This document shows positions 8,976-17,689 of a stretch of DNA of 64,000 bases, piece after piece (positions within the stretch are counted from its first letter, which is position 1; every line of letters begins with the position of its first letter). Source of the DNA: Haloactinospora alba (GTDB taxonomy: Bacteria > Actinomycetota > Actinomycetes > Streptosporangiales > Streptosporangiaceae); the NCBI RefSeq assembly GCF_006717075.1, contig NZ_VFQC01000001.1, positions 1,783,501 through 1,847,500 on the forward strand, written 5' to 3'. Under the pieces are notes generated by a model. It was not told the origin of the DNA. It was given only the letters and a program-made list of their open reading frames with translations, and searched no databases. A program made the translations under genes and the position numbers.

Positions 8976-9793
8976 CCGAACACGGCCCCCGCAAGGCCAG
9001 ACGCGTGTGTGCCCATGTGACAGCACACACTCCTGAGGGGTCCGTTCTCGTGGACCAACACGGCAGGAACCAGGGGTTGCCGGGAGGACGAGTACGTTTC
9101 GGCGACGACCCAGCCCAGGTTGCCCATCAAGCCGCGAACCTTCCGCCAGGTGCCGTGCTCACCCCGCACGACTCCTACAGCGAGGTCGTAGCCACGGCTG
9201 ACGCAGCCGGACCGGTCCTGCTACACATCGACCGAATCCACTACACGTGCACCCTTCCCGCAGGGACACTCCTTCCCACCTCACGGGACCCAAACCTTCC
9301 CGCGCTTCCCCAGGCCGACGAACTCGTAACCGAAGAGCCCCAACCGAACACCCCCGTGTTACGCCGGTTCGGCTGTTACGGCGTCGTCACCGACACGGCC
9401 GGGCGCGTCTTGCTGTCCAGGATCGCGCCCGGCTACCCCTCCGCCGGAAGCTGGCATCTTCCCGGTGGAGGGGTCGATCACGGCGAGGACATACGCGAAG
9501 CATTACTGCGGGAAATCACAGAGGAAACAGGCCAGCACGGGAACATCGGTACGCTGACGTCGGCCACATACCATCGACGCCCGAACGCGACCGGCCCGGA
9601 AAGCTCCCACACCGACCTGTACGCGGTGTGGGTATTCTTCCGGGTGCACGTCAGCCATCCCAAACCAGCAGTGGTCTCGGAGAGCAACGGCTCCACCGCG
9701 GACTGCGCCTGGTTCCCCCCTGAGGAACTCGCGCACCTACGGCTGTCCGCGACCGCACGTCACGGCCTCGCTCACCCCCGGGGAGAAGACTGA
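8972..9793 (+). CDS. Nudix hydrolase with extra N-terminal domain
   Basis: A 273-residue protein. The C-terminal half holds a complete Nudix box beginning GGGVDHGEDIREALLREI and continuing TEETG, near residues 163-186, which binds Mg and the diphosphate of NDP-X substrates. The first 120 residues look like a second, degraded Nudix fold (LPGGRVRFGDDPAQVAHQA near residue 33) without the REXXEE core. The ATG overlaps the HAD stop. The last 22 bases overlap the 3' end of the opposing APC permease gene. Substrate unknown. Confidence 0.87.
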   Translation: MTEHGPRKARRVCAHVTAHTPEGSVLVDQHGRNQGLPGGRVRFGDDPAQVAHQAANLPPGAVLTPHDSYSEVVATADAAGPVLLHIDRIHYTCTLPAGTLLPTSRDPNLPALPQADELVTEEPQPNTPVLRRFGCYGVVTDTAGRVLLSRIAPGYPSAGSWHLPGGGVDHGEDIREALLREITEETGQHGNIGTLTSATYHRRPNATGPESSHTDLYAVWVFFRVHVSHPKPAVVSESNGSTADCAWFPPEELAHLRLSATARHGLAHPRGED

Positions 9794-11070
9794 CCACCCG
9801 CCCAACCACGACGGTGGAGGAAACGGGTCAACAACCACGCGAGCCCCCCGGCGAGAAGAACAGTGACCCCCGGAACGACCGAGGTCAACGGGAGGCTGAA
9901 AGCCAGCACCACACATCCGGTCAGCCCCCCGACCGGAACCAGTAGGGGCGGACGGTTCTCCTCCGGCCCCAACCGGAGCGCGGAGGCGTTGGCAATGGCG
10001 TAGTACACCAGGACCCCGAAAGCGGAGAACCCGATCGCGCTCGGCAGGTCGACCAGAAGCACCAACACGCACACGACCAGCGCCACGGCCCACTGCGCCC
10101 GGTACGGCACAGCGAACCGCCCGTGCACCCTCGCCAGGAACCACGGAAGGTTCCGATCGCCGGCCAACGCGTGCACGGTACGCGACACTCCCAGCAACAG
10201 AGTCAGCAACGCCCCCAGACTGGCGAACGCAGCCCCCACCCGGACGAACCCGCCCAGGGACGGCCAACCGGCCGCGGCGACGGTGTCCACCAACGGGGCG
10301 GAGCTCTCCGAGAGGGAACTGTGTCCCAGCACCGTCAGCGCGGACACTCCGACCAGGAGGTACACGAGGAGAACGAAGCCCAACGCGACGGAGATAGCAC
10401 GGGGAATGGTCCGCTCGGGCCGGCGCACCTCAGCACCCAACGTCGCGATACGCGCATAGCCCGCGAAAGCGAAGAACAGCATGCCGGCCGCACCCAGCAA
10501 CCCGAAGAACCCCGGCCAGTGACTGGTCAGGGACAAACGCTCGAACTGAGCGGCCCCTCCCCCCAACGACACGGCAACGGACACTCCCAGCACCACCAGG
10601 ACGACGACCAGCAGAAACCGGGTTACCAACGCCGTGGCACGAATACCGCGATGACTGATCCCCGCGAGCACGACGACCGCGCCAGCAGCCGCCCAACTCC
10701 CGCCCGCCGGCCACGCGTAGGCGGCGAACGTCATCGCCATGGCCGCACACGAAGCCGTCTTTCCCACGATGAACGCCCAGCCTGCGAGATACCCCCACAG
10801 CTCCCCCAGGCGCTCCCGCCCATAGACGTAGCTCCCCCCCGACTGGGGGTGACGTGCCGCCAACCGGGCGGAGGAGGTGGCGTTGCAATACGCCACGAGT
10901 CCGGCGATCAACAAAGCGACAGGCAACCATGCCCCCGCCTCGTCAGCTGCCGGAGCGAACACCGCGAAAACGCCAGCCCCGATCATGGCACCGGCACCGA
11001 TCGTCGCGGCGTCAACAGTGCCCATCACTCGCGCAGGCGTACCCTGCGAACCAGAAGAGGTGGTCATCAC
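9772..11070 (-). CDS. APC-family amino acid/polyamine permease
   Basis: A 432-residue, strongly hydrophobic protein with about 12 predicted membrane spans. The first helix carries GAGAMIGAGVFAVFAP, the glycine-rich unwound helix typical of APC transporters, and the loop HPQSGGSYVYGRERLGEL follows helix 2. It should import or exchange an amino acid or amine in the cytoplasmic membrane. The substrate cannot be read. ATG 11070 and ATG 11067 are both possible starts and the ribosome-binding site is weak. It stands alone, convergent with the Nudix gene. Confidence 0.9.
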   Translation of the reverse strand: MMTTSSGSQGTPARVMGTVDAATIGAGAMIGAGVFAVFAPAADEAGAWLPVALLIAGLVAYCNATSSARLAARHPQSGGSYVYGRERLGELWGYLAGWAFIVGKTASCAAMAMTFAAYAWPAGGSWAAAGAVVVLAGISHRGIRATALVTRFLLVVVLVVLGVSVAVSLGGGAAQFERLSLTSHWPGFFGLLGAAGMLFFAFAGYARIATLGAEVRRPERTIPRAISVALGFVLLVYLLVGVSALTVLGHSSLSESSAPLVDTVAAAGWPSLGGFVRVGAAFASLGALLTLLLGVSRTVHALAGDRNLPWFLARVHGRFAVPYRAQWAVALVVCVLVLLVDLPSAIGFSAFGVLVYYAIANASALRLGPEENRPPLLVPVGGLTGCVVLAFSLPLTSVVPGVTVLLAGGLAWLLTRFLHRRGWAGGQSSPRG

Positions 11071-11250
11071 GCCCGAGTGTGCCCTATCCCGACCCCCTCA
11101 GGGTGAACCGAGGGCCCACTCGATCTGGCCGCAACCGGCCAATTTCCGGTCACCACGCGCCTGGCGCACGCACGAGGACGAGGGACATCCCACCACCGCT
11201 CGTGCTCTGACCAGAGCCGACGGTGCTGTGGCGCCCCTCGTCAACCGGTG

Positions 11251-11526
11251 TCACGGACGCCACGGAGAACCCGTGTGCTCGGAGATATCCTCAGCAGCCA
11301 CTTGACGCAACTGGCGGGACAAGTCCGCCAAAGCGCGCGATACTGCGAGCTCGTCACCGATCTCCGGAACATCGACGTCCAAGGGATGCTTGCGTGCCAT
11401 CCCGTGGCCCCGCAGTGCCGAGCCATCCTCGGAGTCCAGGCCCACTTCGGCCCATGTGCGGGCCGTGTCCCCCTCACTGTCCTCGGAAAGCAGGATGTCG
11501 ACGTTCCACCGCTTCATCGTGTGCAT
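11251..11526 (-). CDS. DUF1876 domain protein
   Basis: A 91-residue protein, (M)HTMKRWNVDILL, with the downstream blocks ARTWAEVGL and VPEIGDELAVSRALADLSRQL. This is the actinobacterial DUF1876 family, small dsRBD-like proteins of unknown function. ATG 11526 is chosen because GGGGGGAAAG sits immediately before it and the homology begins there. It lies 36 bases after the DUF1918 gene on the same strand. The two families often travel together and may be stress related, but no role is proven. Confidence 0.85.
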   Translation of the reverse strand: MHTMKRWNVDILLSEDSEGDTARTWAEVGLDSEDGSALRGHGMARKHPLDVDVPEIGDELAVSRALADLSRQLRQVAAEDISEHTGSPWRP

Positions 11527-11562
11527 CTTTCCCCCCAGGTGTTGCCCGACCACCATCCGGAG

Positions 11563-11769
11563 TCAGGCGGAGTCCTCCTCACCCGGACCTTCCTCGATGT
11601 GGGCGTCCGGCCCGGGATAGACCAGCGCCTCGTGGTCCTCATCCAGCCAGCGCACCTGGTACGGCGGAGCACCTTCGGAACCGCGCACCTCAGTCACCAC
11701 ACCGGTACGCCGATGGGCATCATCGCGTGGAGCTTCGACAACCAGGTGGTCTCCGACCTGTGCTCTCAT
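11563..11769 (-). CDS. DUF1918 domain protein
   Basis: A 68-residue protein starting MRAQVGDHLVVEAPR, with RRTGVVTEVRG, PPYQVRWLDEDHEALVYPGP and a short acidic tail. This is the DUF1918 family, an SH3-like small barrel of unknown function found across actinobacteria. The start at 11769 follows GGAGGACCG. It is the first gene of a two-gene unit with DUF1876. The frame is open upstream but that part is not protein-like. Confidence 0.88.
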   Translation of the reverse strand: MRAQVGDHLVVEAPRDDAHRRTGVVTEVRGSEGAPPYQVRWLDEDHEALVYPGPDAHIEEGPGEEDSA

Positions 11770-11916
11770 CGGTCCTCCCTGATGACGGACTCTACTCCCC
11801 ATCTTCCGCCCGATACGGCATGATTTCAATGGTTGACCGAGCGCATCCGGTCCGGAAAGCACTGCTCCGCGGACAGCGGCCCTGGGACCGCGGAGCAGGA
11901 GCGGGAACTGTTCGGT

Positions 11917-12672
11917 TCACTCGACGCCGGCGCCGAGCGTACGCCCGCCGTCGAGAGTGTGCGTCTGCCCCGTCACCCACGCGGCATCCGCGGAAGCCAG
12001 ATGTGCGATGGCGGCAGCCACGTCCTGGGCTTCGCCCAGACGCCCCAGTGGGTAGCCCTCGGCGACCGCGGCCTCATCCTCCGAGTACAGCGCGGAGGCG
12101 AACTGGGTCTTGACCACGGCGGGCGCGACCGCGTTCACGCGAATCCCGGGGGCGAGCTCGTACGCGAGCTGCTCCGTGAGGTTGATCAGCGCCGCTTTGC
12201 TGGCCCCGTAGATACCGAGACCGGGTGAGGGATGCTGTCCGGCCAACGAGGCGACGTTCACCACCGCCCCGCCGTTGTCCTTCATCCACGCGTGGTAGAC
12301 GGCACTCACCCAGCTTGCGGCGGCTATCACGTTCACGTCGAAGATCTTGGCCATAGCGGCCGGATCGACGTTGACGACGGCGTCGAAGACCGGGTTGATC
12401 CCCGTGTTGTTGATCAGGACGTCGACGCGGCCGAACGTGTCCAACGTCCGTTCGATCGCGTCTTGCCTGTGCTCCTCGTCGTGGGCCTTACCCGCGACCC
12501 CGAGAGCGTTCTCCTTGCCCCCTAGTTCGGAAACCGCGGCCTCGAGCGGATCGGGGTTACGGGCTGTGACGGTTACTTTCCCACCTTCCGCAACGATCCG
12601 CTGGGCGGAGGCCAGGCCGATGCCACGGCTCGCCCCAGTGACGATCGCGACTTTCCCGTCGAAACGTCCCAC
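11917..12672 (-). CDS. SDR-family oxidoreductase
   Basis: A 251-residue classical short-chain dehydrogenase. TGASRGIG (residues 12-19) binds NAD(P), NNTG is at 88-91, and the catalytic residues are Ser142, Tyr155 and Lys159 in YGASK. FabG-like length, ending HTLDGGRTLGAGVE. It probably reduces a 3-oxoacyl or similar carbonyl, and the exact substrate is unknown. RBS GGAGGAGAG precedes ATG 12672. A 22-base perfect palindrome of TetR-operator type sits 43-64 bases upstream, so repression by a TetR-family protein is likely, but no tetR gene is nearby. Confidence 0.92.
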   Translation of the reverse strand: MGRFDGKVAIVTGASRGIGLASAQRIVAEGGKVTVTARNPDPLEAAVSELGGKENALGVAGKAHDEEHRQDAIERTLDTFGRVDVLINNTGINPVFDAVVNVDPAAMAKIFDVNVIAAASWVSAVYHAWMKDNGGAVVNVASLAGQHPSPGLGIYGASKAALINLTEQLAYELAPGIRVNAVAPAVVKTQFASALYSEDEAAVAEGYPLGRLGEAQDVAAAIAHLASADAAWVTGQTHTLDGGRTLGAGVE

Positions 12673-12714
12673 GTGCTCTCCTCCTGAACAGTTGGCTCTG
12701 TCGGCGGCACAACA

Positions 12715-12736
12715 GTACCGACCACTTGGTCGGTAC
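12715..12736. promoter_or_regulatory. TetR-type operator palindrome
   Basis: GTACCGACCA, two bases (CT), then TGGTCGGTAC: a perfect 22-base inverted repeat between the divergent SDR and methyltransferase genes. The half-site matches the form common for TetR-family regulators of acyl-CoA and redox genes. It overlaps where either promoter would be. Confidence 0.75.
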
Positions 12737-12775
12737 TGGTACTCGGGTTGCGTGGCCCACTGGTACCGTCATCGT

Positions 12776-13402
12776 GTGGCCCCGCACTACTTCGAACCCG
12801 ATCCGGAAGCGACGCACCGCCCCGCTACTGTCAATCTCGTCCTTCCCGACCTGCACCTGCGTCTGAGAACCGACCGCGGGGTCTTCTCCCCGGACAGGAT
12901 CGACGTCGGGACACGGGTTCTGTTGGAGAACGTCCCCGCCCCTCCCCCGACAGGCAGGCTGCTGGACGTGGGGTGCGGGTACGGTCCCATCGCCCTGGCA
13001 ATGGCCGCGCGGTGCCCGTTGGCTTCGGTGCTGGGGGTTGAGGTTAATTCTCGTGCTGTTGCTCTTGCTGAACAAAATGCACAACAGAATGGCCTTTACA
13101 ACGTAGATTTTGAGTTGATCCCCGAGGGACAACCGACCGACCGGAGCACCGAGAGCGAGAAACTGTCCGGGCCGTTCGACACGATCTGGAGCAACCCACC
13201 CATCCGGGTGGGCAAACCCGCCCTGCACACGTTGCTGCACACCTGGCTGGGGCGGCTCGCCGACGGGGGCAACGCCTACCTGGTGGTGCAGCGCAACCTC
13301 GGCGCCGACTCCCTGCACCGTTGGCTGGAACACAACGGCTACCCCACCCGGCGCCTCGCCTCGCGTGCCGGATTCCGAGTACTGCATGTCCAGCGCTCCT
13401 GA
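12776..13402 (+). CDS. RsmC-like class I SAM methyltransferase
   Basis: A 208-residue methyltransferase of the 'small domain' type, related to 16S rRNA guanine-N2 methyltransferase RsmC. It has LLDVGCGYGP at residues 62-71 for SAM binding and NPPIRVGK at 140-147, the NPP[Y/F/I] motif of base-N methylation. GTG 12776 gives a typical short form. GTG 12752 is an in-frame alternative, and no good ribosome-binding site is seen for either. Codons for residues 88-114 (13037-13117) are strikingly A/T-ending, unlike the rest of the gene. Likely target is rRNA, by family. Confidence 0.85.
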   Translation: MAPHYFEPDPEATHRPATVNLVLPDLHLRLRTDRGVFSPDRIDVGTRVLLENVPAPPPTGRLLDVGCGYGPIALAMAARCPLASVLGVEVNSRAVALAEQNAQQNGLYNVDFELIPEGQPTDRSTESEKLSGPFDTIWSNPPIRVGKPALHTLLHTWLGRLADGGNAYLVVQRNLGADSLHRWLEHNGYPTRRLASRAGFRVLHVQRS

Positions 13403-13501
13403 CACGGTGTCTCCGCACACCTCAGGCACGCGTTCCACACCCGCGACCGCTATGCTGGCTGCAACTACCATCGCTCTATCCATATAAGGAACGCACTTCA
13501 G

Positions 13502-14059
13502 GTGAGCACACAGCTCCGCCCCACGGACATAAAACGGCTGAACCGCCGATGGCGCAGGAACACACACGGCCGCATCGGCCTCATCGTCGAGTCGGTGACC
13601 CAACCGTTCAACCTGGGATCCATCCTGCGAAGCAGTGCGACGTTCGGTGTGGAACACCTCTGGCTGACCGGCAACTCCGCGGAGCCGACCCATCCGCAGG
13701 TAGGGAAAACGGCCCTGGGAACGGAACGGAAACTGGACTGGCGCAAGCTCCGCACATCCGGCGAAGCAGTCAGTGCCGCCCATGAGGAGGGGTTCTCCGT
13801 GGTCGCCGTGGAGCTCACACGTGACGCGGCGCCACTGCACGAGGCAGCGCTGGAGGGTGACGTCTGCCTGGCTGTCGGCGCCGAGGACCACGGCTGCTCC
13901 CCCGCCCTGCTCTCCAACGTCGACGCGACCGCCTACATACCGCAGGTGGGCCAGGTCGGTTCCCTCAACGTCGCGGTCGCGACGGCCATCGCGCTCGCGG
14001 AGACCCGCCGCAGAGAGTGGCAGAGCCTTCCCAACGGGAATGACTCCTCGGGTCAGTGA
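13502..14059 (+). CDS. SpoU/TrmH-family RNA methyltransferase
   Basis: A 185-residue SPOUT-fold enzyme. It shows the three family motifs: NLGSILRSSATFGV, GAEDHGCS and GSLNVAVATAIALAE, which form the knotted SAM site of 2'-O-ribose methyltransferases acting on tRNA or rRNA. Starts at GTG 13502 with AAGGAACG about 10 bases before. It lacks an N-terminal RNA-binding extension. It follows the RsmC-like gene by 99 bases on the same strand, so both may modify RNA. Confidence 0.9.
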   Translation: MSTQLRPTDIKRLNRRWRRNTHGRIGLIVESVTQPFNLGSILRSSATFGVEHLWLTGNSAEPTHPQVGKTALGTERKLDWRKLRTSGEAVSAAHEEGFSVVAVELTRDAAPLHEAALEGDVCLAVGAEDHGCSPALLSNVDATAYIPQVGQVGSLNVAVATAIALAETRRREWQSLPNGNDSSGQ

Positions 14060-14269
14060 TTCGGTCCGCTCACTGCGGGAATTTCTTACCTCCAGCATTC
14101 GTATCCCCAGGTACAGGCGACCAAAGAGAGGAACAGTGGACCCGTACCGAAGTACCGGCAGCGCCCGAAGCGGGCGCTGCATCCCCGATCCCGAGGACAT
14201 GACGAAACCGATACCGGTGCGTGCGGTAACCGTCCGAGCGGGTGACCGCCCCGAGGTGGTGCGCGCGAA

Positions 14270-15661
14270 GTGAGCGTCGTCCTCAGCATCCTTTTCGGAG
14301 CGGTGGTAGTCATCGCCATCACGGCGGCGACCGGGTACTTCGTCGCCCAGGAGTTCGGTTTCATGGCGGTGGACCGCTCCCGTCTACAAGCGCAGGCCGC
14401 GGAGGGGGACACCGGAGCGCGGCGCGCTCTGAACGTCACCGGACGAACGTCCTTCATGCTCTCCGGTGCGCAGCTGGGTATCACCGTTACCGGGCTACTC
14501 GTCGGCTACGTCGCCGAACCGATGATCGGTTCCGGAATCGGCGAGCTGTTCGGCGGGATCAACGTCCCCACCGGTGTCGGACTGGCGGTGGGGACCGCTC
14601 TGGCCCTGATGTTCTCCACCGTGGTGCAGATGGTCTTCGGCGAGCTGTTCGCCAAGAATCTCGCGATCGCCCGGCCCGAACCGCTCGCCCGCCGGATCGC
14701 CTGGTCCACCAACGCCTACCTGCGCGTTTTCGGCTGGCTGATCTGGTTGTTCGACCAGGCGGCGATCCTGGTGCTCAAAGCCGTACGGATCACTCCGGTG
14801 GAGGACGTCCGCCATGCCGCCACCCCACGCGACCTCGAACGTATCGTGGAAGAGTCGCGCGAGAGCGGTGACCTTCCGGCCGAACTCTCCACTCTGCTCG
14901 ACCGCACGCTGGACTTCCACGACCGCACCGCCGGGCACGCCATGATCCCGCGCCCGCAGGTCACCACGGTCGAGAACGGGGAGCCGGTCAGTCGGGTCGT
15001 CGAACTGATGGCCTCCGGCCACTCCCGTTTCCCCGTGCTGGGCCACGGCCTGGACGACATCGTCGGTGTGGTCTGCCTGCGGGACGTGCTCGCGCTGGAC
15101 GACCGCGACCTGACCTCGATCACGATAGGCGACGTCGCACGTCCGGCGGTGATGGTTCCGGCACCGCTGCCGCTCCCGGCAGCACTCGGCCGGTTACGCG
15201 AGTCGGACGAGGAGTTCGCCTGCGTCGTCGACGAGTACGGCGGGCTGGCCGGCGTCATCACGACCGAGGACATCTCGGAGGAACTCGTCGGAGAGATCGC
15301 CGACGAGCACGATCCCGAGGACGCCGGCGAGATACGCGTGGGCGAGGACGGCAGCTGGCTGCTGCCAGGAGCCCTGCACATCGACGAGGTCGAACGCCTC
15401 ATCGGCCACGACCTACCGAAGAACGACTACGAGACCATCGGCGGGCTCGTCATCCACGAGCTGCGCCGGCTGCCCGAACCCGGGGACTGCATCCAGGTGG
15501 AGCTCCCGCGCCATCCCGGCGCGCACGAGGATGATCCCCAGTACTCCGTATCGGTGAGTGTGCGAGAGGTCGACCGGCACGTACCGGAGACGGTGCGGTT
15601 GGAACTCCATGAGACGCGCGTCGCGGAGCCCACGTCGCCCGACCGGGAGGTAAACGCGTGA
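14270..15661 (+). CDS. CNNM/HlyC-type membrane protein with CBS pair and CorC domain
   Basis: A 463-residue 'hemolysin family' protein: DUF21/CNNM transmembrane domain with about four spans (residues 1-150, GATGYFVAQEFGFMAVDRSR), two CBS domains near 200-330 (VTTEDISEELVGEIADEHD at the second), and a C-terminal CorC/HlyC domain. The family is linked to Mg2+ or Co2+ export. GTG 14270 is preceded by GAGGTGG. It overlaps the next, paralogous gene by four bases (GTGA), so both are coexpressed and may form a heteromer. Confidence 0.9.
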   Translation: MSVVLSILFGAVVVIAITAATGYFVAQEFGFMAVDRSRLQAQAAEGDTGARRALNVTGRTSFMLSGAQLGITVTGLLVGYVAEPMIGSGIGELFGGINVPTGVGLAVGTALALMFSTVVQMVFGELFAKNLAIARPEPLARRIAWSTNAYLRVFGWLIWLFDQAAILVLKAVRITPVEDVRHAATPRDLERIVEESRESGDLPAELSTLLDRTLDFHDRTAGHAMIPRPQVTTVENGEPVSRVVELMASGHSRFPVLGHGLDDIVGVVCLRDVLALDDRDLTSITIGDVARPAVMVPAPLPLPAALGRLRESDEEFACVVDEYGGLAGVITTEDISEELVGEIADEHDPEDAGEIRVGEDGSWLLPGALHIDEVERLIGHDLPKNDYETIGGLVIHELRRLPEPGDCIQVELPRHPGAHEDDPQYSVSVSVREVDRHVPETVRLELHETRVAEPTSPDREVNA

Positions 15662-16668
15662 GCGATCTGCATCCTGTTGTCGCGCTGCTGGTCTCGGTGG
15701 GCATCATCGCGCTCAGTGCCTTCTTCGTCGCCATCGAGTTCGCGCTCGTTGCCGCTCGCCGTTACCGGCTGGAGGAGGCCGCGGAGGACAGTTTCTCCGC
15801 GCAGGCCGCGCTGAAGAGCGCCCGTGACCTCTCTCTGCTGCTCGCGGGTTCCCAGTTGGGCATCACCCTGTGCACCCTGGCTCTGGGCGCTGTCACCAAG
15901 CCGGCGGTGCACCACCTGTTGGAACCGTTACTGCACGAGTTCCTTCCGGGCCCCGCGTCGGCGGTGGTGTCGTTCACACTGTCCCTGGTGATCGTGACCT
16001 TCCTGCACCTGGTGATCGGCGAGATGGCTCCCAAATCCTGGGCCATCTCCCACCCGGAGAGGTCGGCGATCCTCCTGGCGGTGCCGATGCGTGTGTTCAT
16101 GTGGCTCACCCGCCCCGTGCTGGTGCTGCTGAACGGTATGGCGAACTGGTGCCTGCACCGTCTCGGTATCGAGGCCGTGGACGAGGTCGCGGCCGGTCAC
16201 GGTCCCGAGGACCTGCGGGAGCTCGTCGACCACTCCGCCAAGGCCGGGGCTCTTGAGGCCGAGCGCCGCGACCAGCTCGCCACGGCCCTGGAGGTGAACT
16301 CGCGGCCGGTACGTGAGATCGTCACTCCCCGCCAGGAACTGGCCGGCGTCACGCCCGAGGCCACCCACACCGAGATCAAGAACGTCTCCCGCAGTTCCGG
16401 ACACCTGAGGCTCGTCGTCCTCGAGGGCGACGAGCCGGTCGGGGTCCTGCACGTACGGGACGCGCTGGTCAGTCCGGAGAAGACCACTGCCGCGGACCTG
16501 ATGCGTCCGGTGCTGACGATTGAGGCCGCAACCCCCATCTACGCGGCACTGAGTATCATGCGGGAGAGTCGCAGCCATCTGGCTCTGGTGGAGGACAGCC
16601 ACGGGATCGTCGGGCTGGTAACGCTGCAGGACATGTTGGACCGGCTGCTGGTGAACACGGCCGCCTGA
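15658..16668 (+). CDS. CNNM/HlyC-type membrane protein, short paralogue
   Basis: A 336-residue second CNNM protein: DUF21 membrane domain (SAFFVAIEFALVAARRYRLE near residue 20), then a CBS pair ending GIVGLVTLQDMLDRLL, and no C-terminal CorC domain. The pairing of one full-length and one shortened copy is a common actinobacterial arrangement and suggests a heterodimeric divalent-cation transporter, which is inference. GTG 15658 lies inside the stop of the upstream gene. Confidence 0.9.
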   Translation: MSDLHPVVALLVSVGIIALSAFFVAIEFALVAARRYRLEEAAEDSFSAQAALKSARDLSLLLAGSQLGITLCTLALGAVTKPAVHHLLEPLLHEFLPGPASAVVSFTLSLVIVTFLHLVIGEMAPKSWAISHPERSAILLAVPMRVFMWLTRPVLVLLNGMANWCLHRLGIEAVDEVAAGHGPEDLRELVDHSAKAGALEAERRDQLATALEVNSRPVREIVTPRQELAGVTPEATHTEIKNVSRSSGHLRLVVLEGDEPVGVLHVRDALVSPEKTTAADLMRPVLTIEAATPIYAALSIMRESRSHLALVEDSHGIVGLVTLQDMLDRLLVNTAA

Positions 16669-16732
16669 TTCCGCCCCGGAACCAGTGACCCGACGGCGGA
16701 CGCACCGCCGTGCATAGACAGAGGTAACGAAC

Positions 16733-17665
16733 GTGGCTACAACGCGTACCGCTGACCGCATGTGGGCAGTGGCCGTCGCGGCTGGATTGTGGGGGACCTC
16801 GGCCCTGATGCGGGACCCCCTGTCCCAGGTACTCCCCGCACCGACGATCGTCCTGTACGAACACGCCATCATCACCCTGCTGCTGGCGCCGTGGATCGTT
16901 CCGGCACTGCGCGCGCTCCTTCGTGCGGGCCCCAAGGCCGTGGCCGCCATGGTGGTGGTCGGCGGCGGGTCCTCCGTCCTCGCCACCACCCTGTTCACCG
17001 CGGCGTTCACGGTGGGGGACCCGATCACTCCCCAGGTGCTGCAGAAGCTCCAACCGTTGTTGGGCATCCTGCTGGCCGTACTGCTTCTGGGAGAACGCCT
17101 CTCCCCCCGTTACGTCGGGTACGCTCTGCCCGCCGTCGCCGGGACATGGATCCTGGCGTTCCCGGACCCGTTGGATGTCAGCGTCCAGGGTGCCCAAGCG
17201 GCCGGTCTGGCGCTGGGGGCCGCACTGTTGTGGGCGTCCGGCACGGTGCTGGGGCGTCTGGCCGGTATTCGGATGTCCTTCATGCACGTCACCGCCGTGC
17301 GGTTCACGCTCGCTCTGCCGGTCGCGCTGCTGTTGGTGCTCGGGAGTGGCTCGCCGGTGCTGGTCGGTCCCACGCATCTGCCGATGCTGGCCGCGCTGGC
17401 CGTCGTTCCGGGGCTTCTCGCGCTGTCGCTGTACTACTGGGGACTGAGCCGTACTCCCGCGAGCCGGGCCACCCTGGCCGAGCTCGCGTTCCCGCTCGTG
17501 TCAGCCCTCGTCGGGGTCGCGGTTCTCGGTGCGGAACTGACCTGGAGCCAGTGGACCGGCGCCGGGATCATCCTGGCGTGTGTGACCGTGATGGCCCTGA
17601 GCCGTTCCCGGGAGCGCCCCACCGGAGTGGCGACACCTGTCAGCAGGGAGCCGGAGCCGAGCTGA
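16733..17665 (+). CDS. EamA/DMT-superfamily transporter
   Basis: A 310-residue hydrophobic protein with about ten membrane spans arranged as two EamA halves, e.g. VLQKLQPLLGILLAVLLLGE in the first and LSLYYWGLSRTPASRATLAE in the second. Such proteins export amino acids, nucleosides or drugs. The substrate is not evident. GTG 16733 follows AGAGGTAACGAAC. The gene stands alone downstream of the CNNM pair and faces the gene at 17690. Confidence 0.88.
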   Translation: MATTRTADRMWAVAVAAGLWGTSALMRDPLSQVLPAPTIVLYEHAIITLLLAPWIVPALRALLRAGPKAVAAMVVVGGGSSVLATTLFTAAFTVGDPITPQVLQKLQPLLGILLAVLLLGERLSPRYVGYALPAVAGTWILAFPDPLDVSVQGAQAAGLALGAALLWASGTVLGRLAGIRMSFMHVTAVRFTLALPVALLLVLGSGSPVLVGPTHLPMLAALAVVPGLLALSLYYWGLSRTPASRATLAELAFPLVSALVGVAVLGAELTWSQWTGAGIILACVTVMALSRSRERPTGVATPVSREPEPS

Positions 17666-17689
17666 CCGCGACTCGCCGCTTTCCGTGGG

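Noticed and set aside
12557-14200. A 547-codon minus-strand open frame
   Set aside because: It lies antisense to two well-supported methyltransferase genes and its translation has no domain. It is a G+C-bias shadow.
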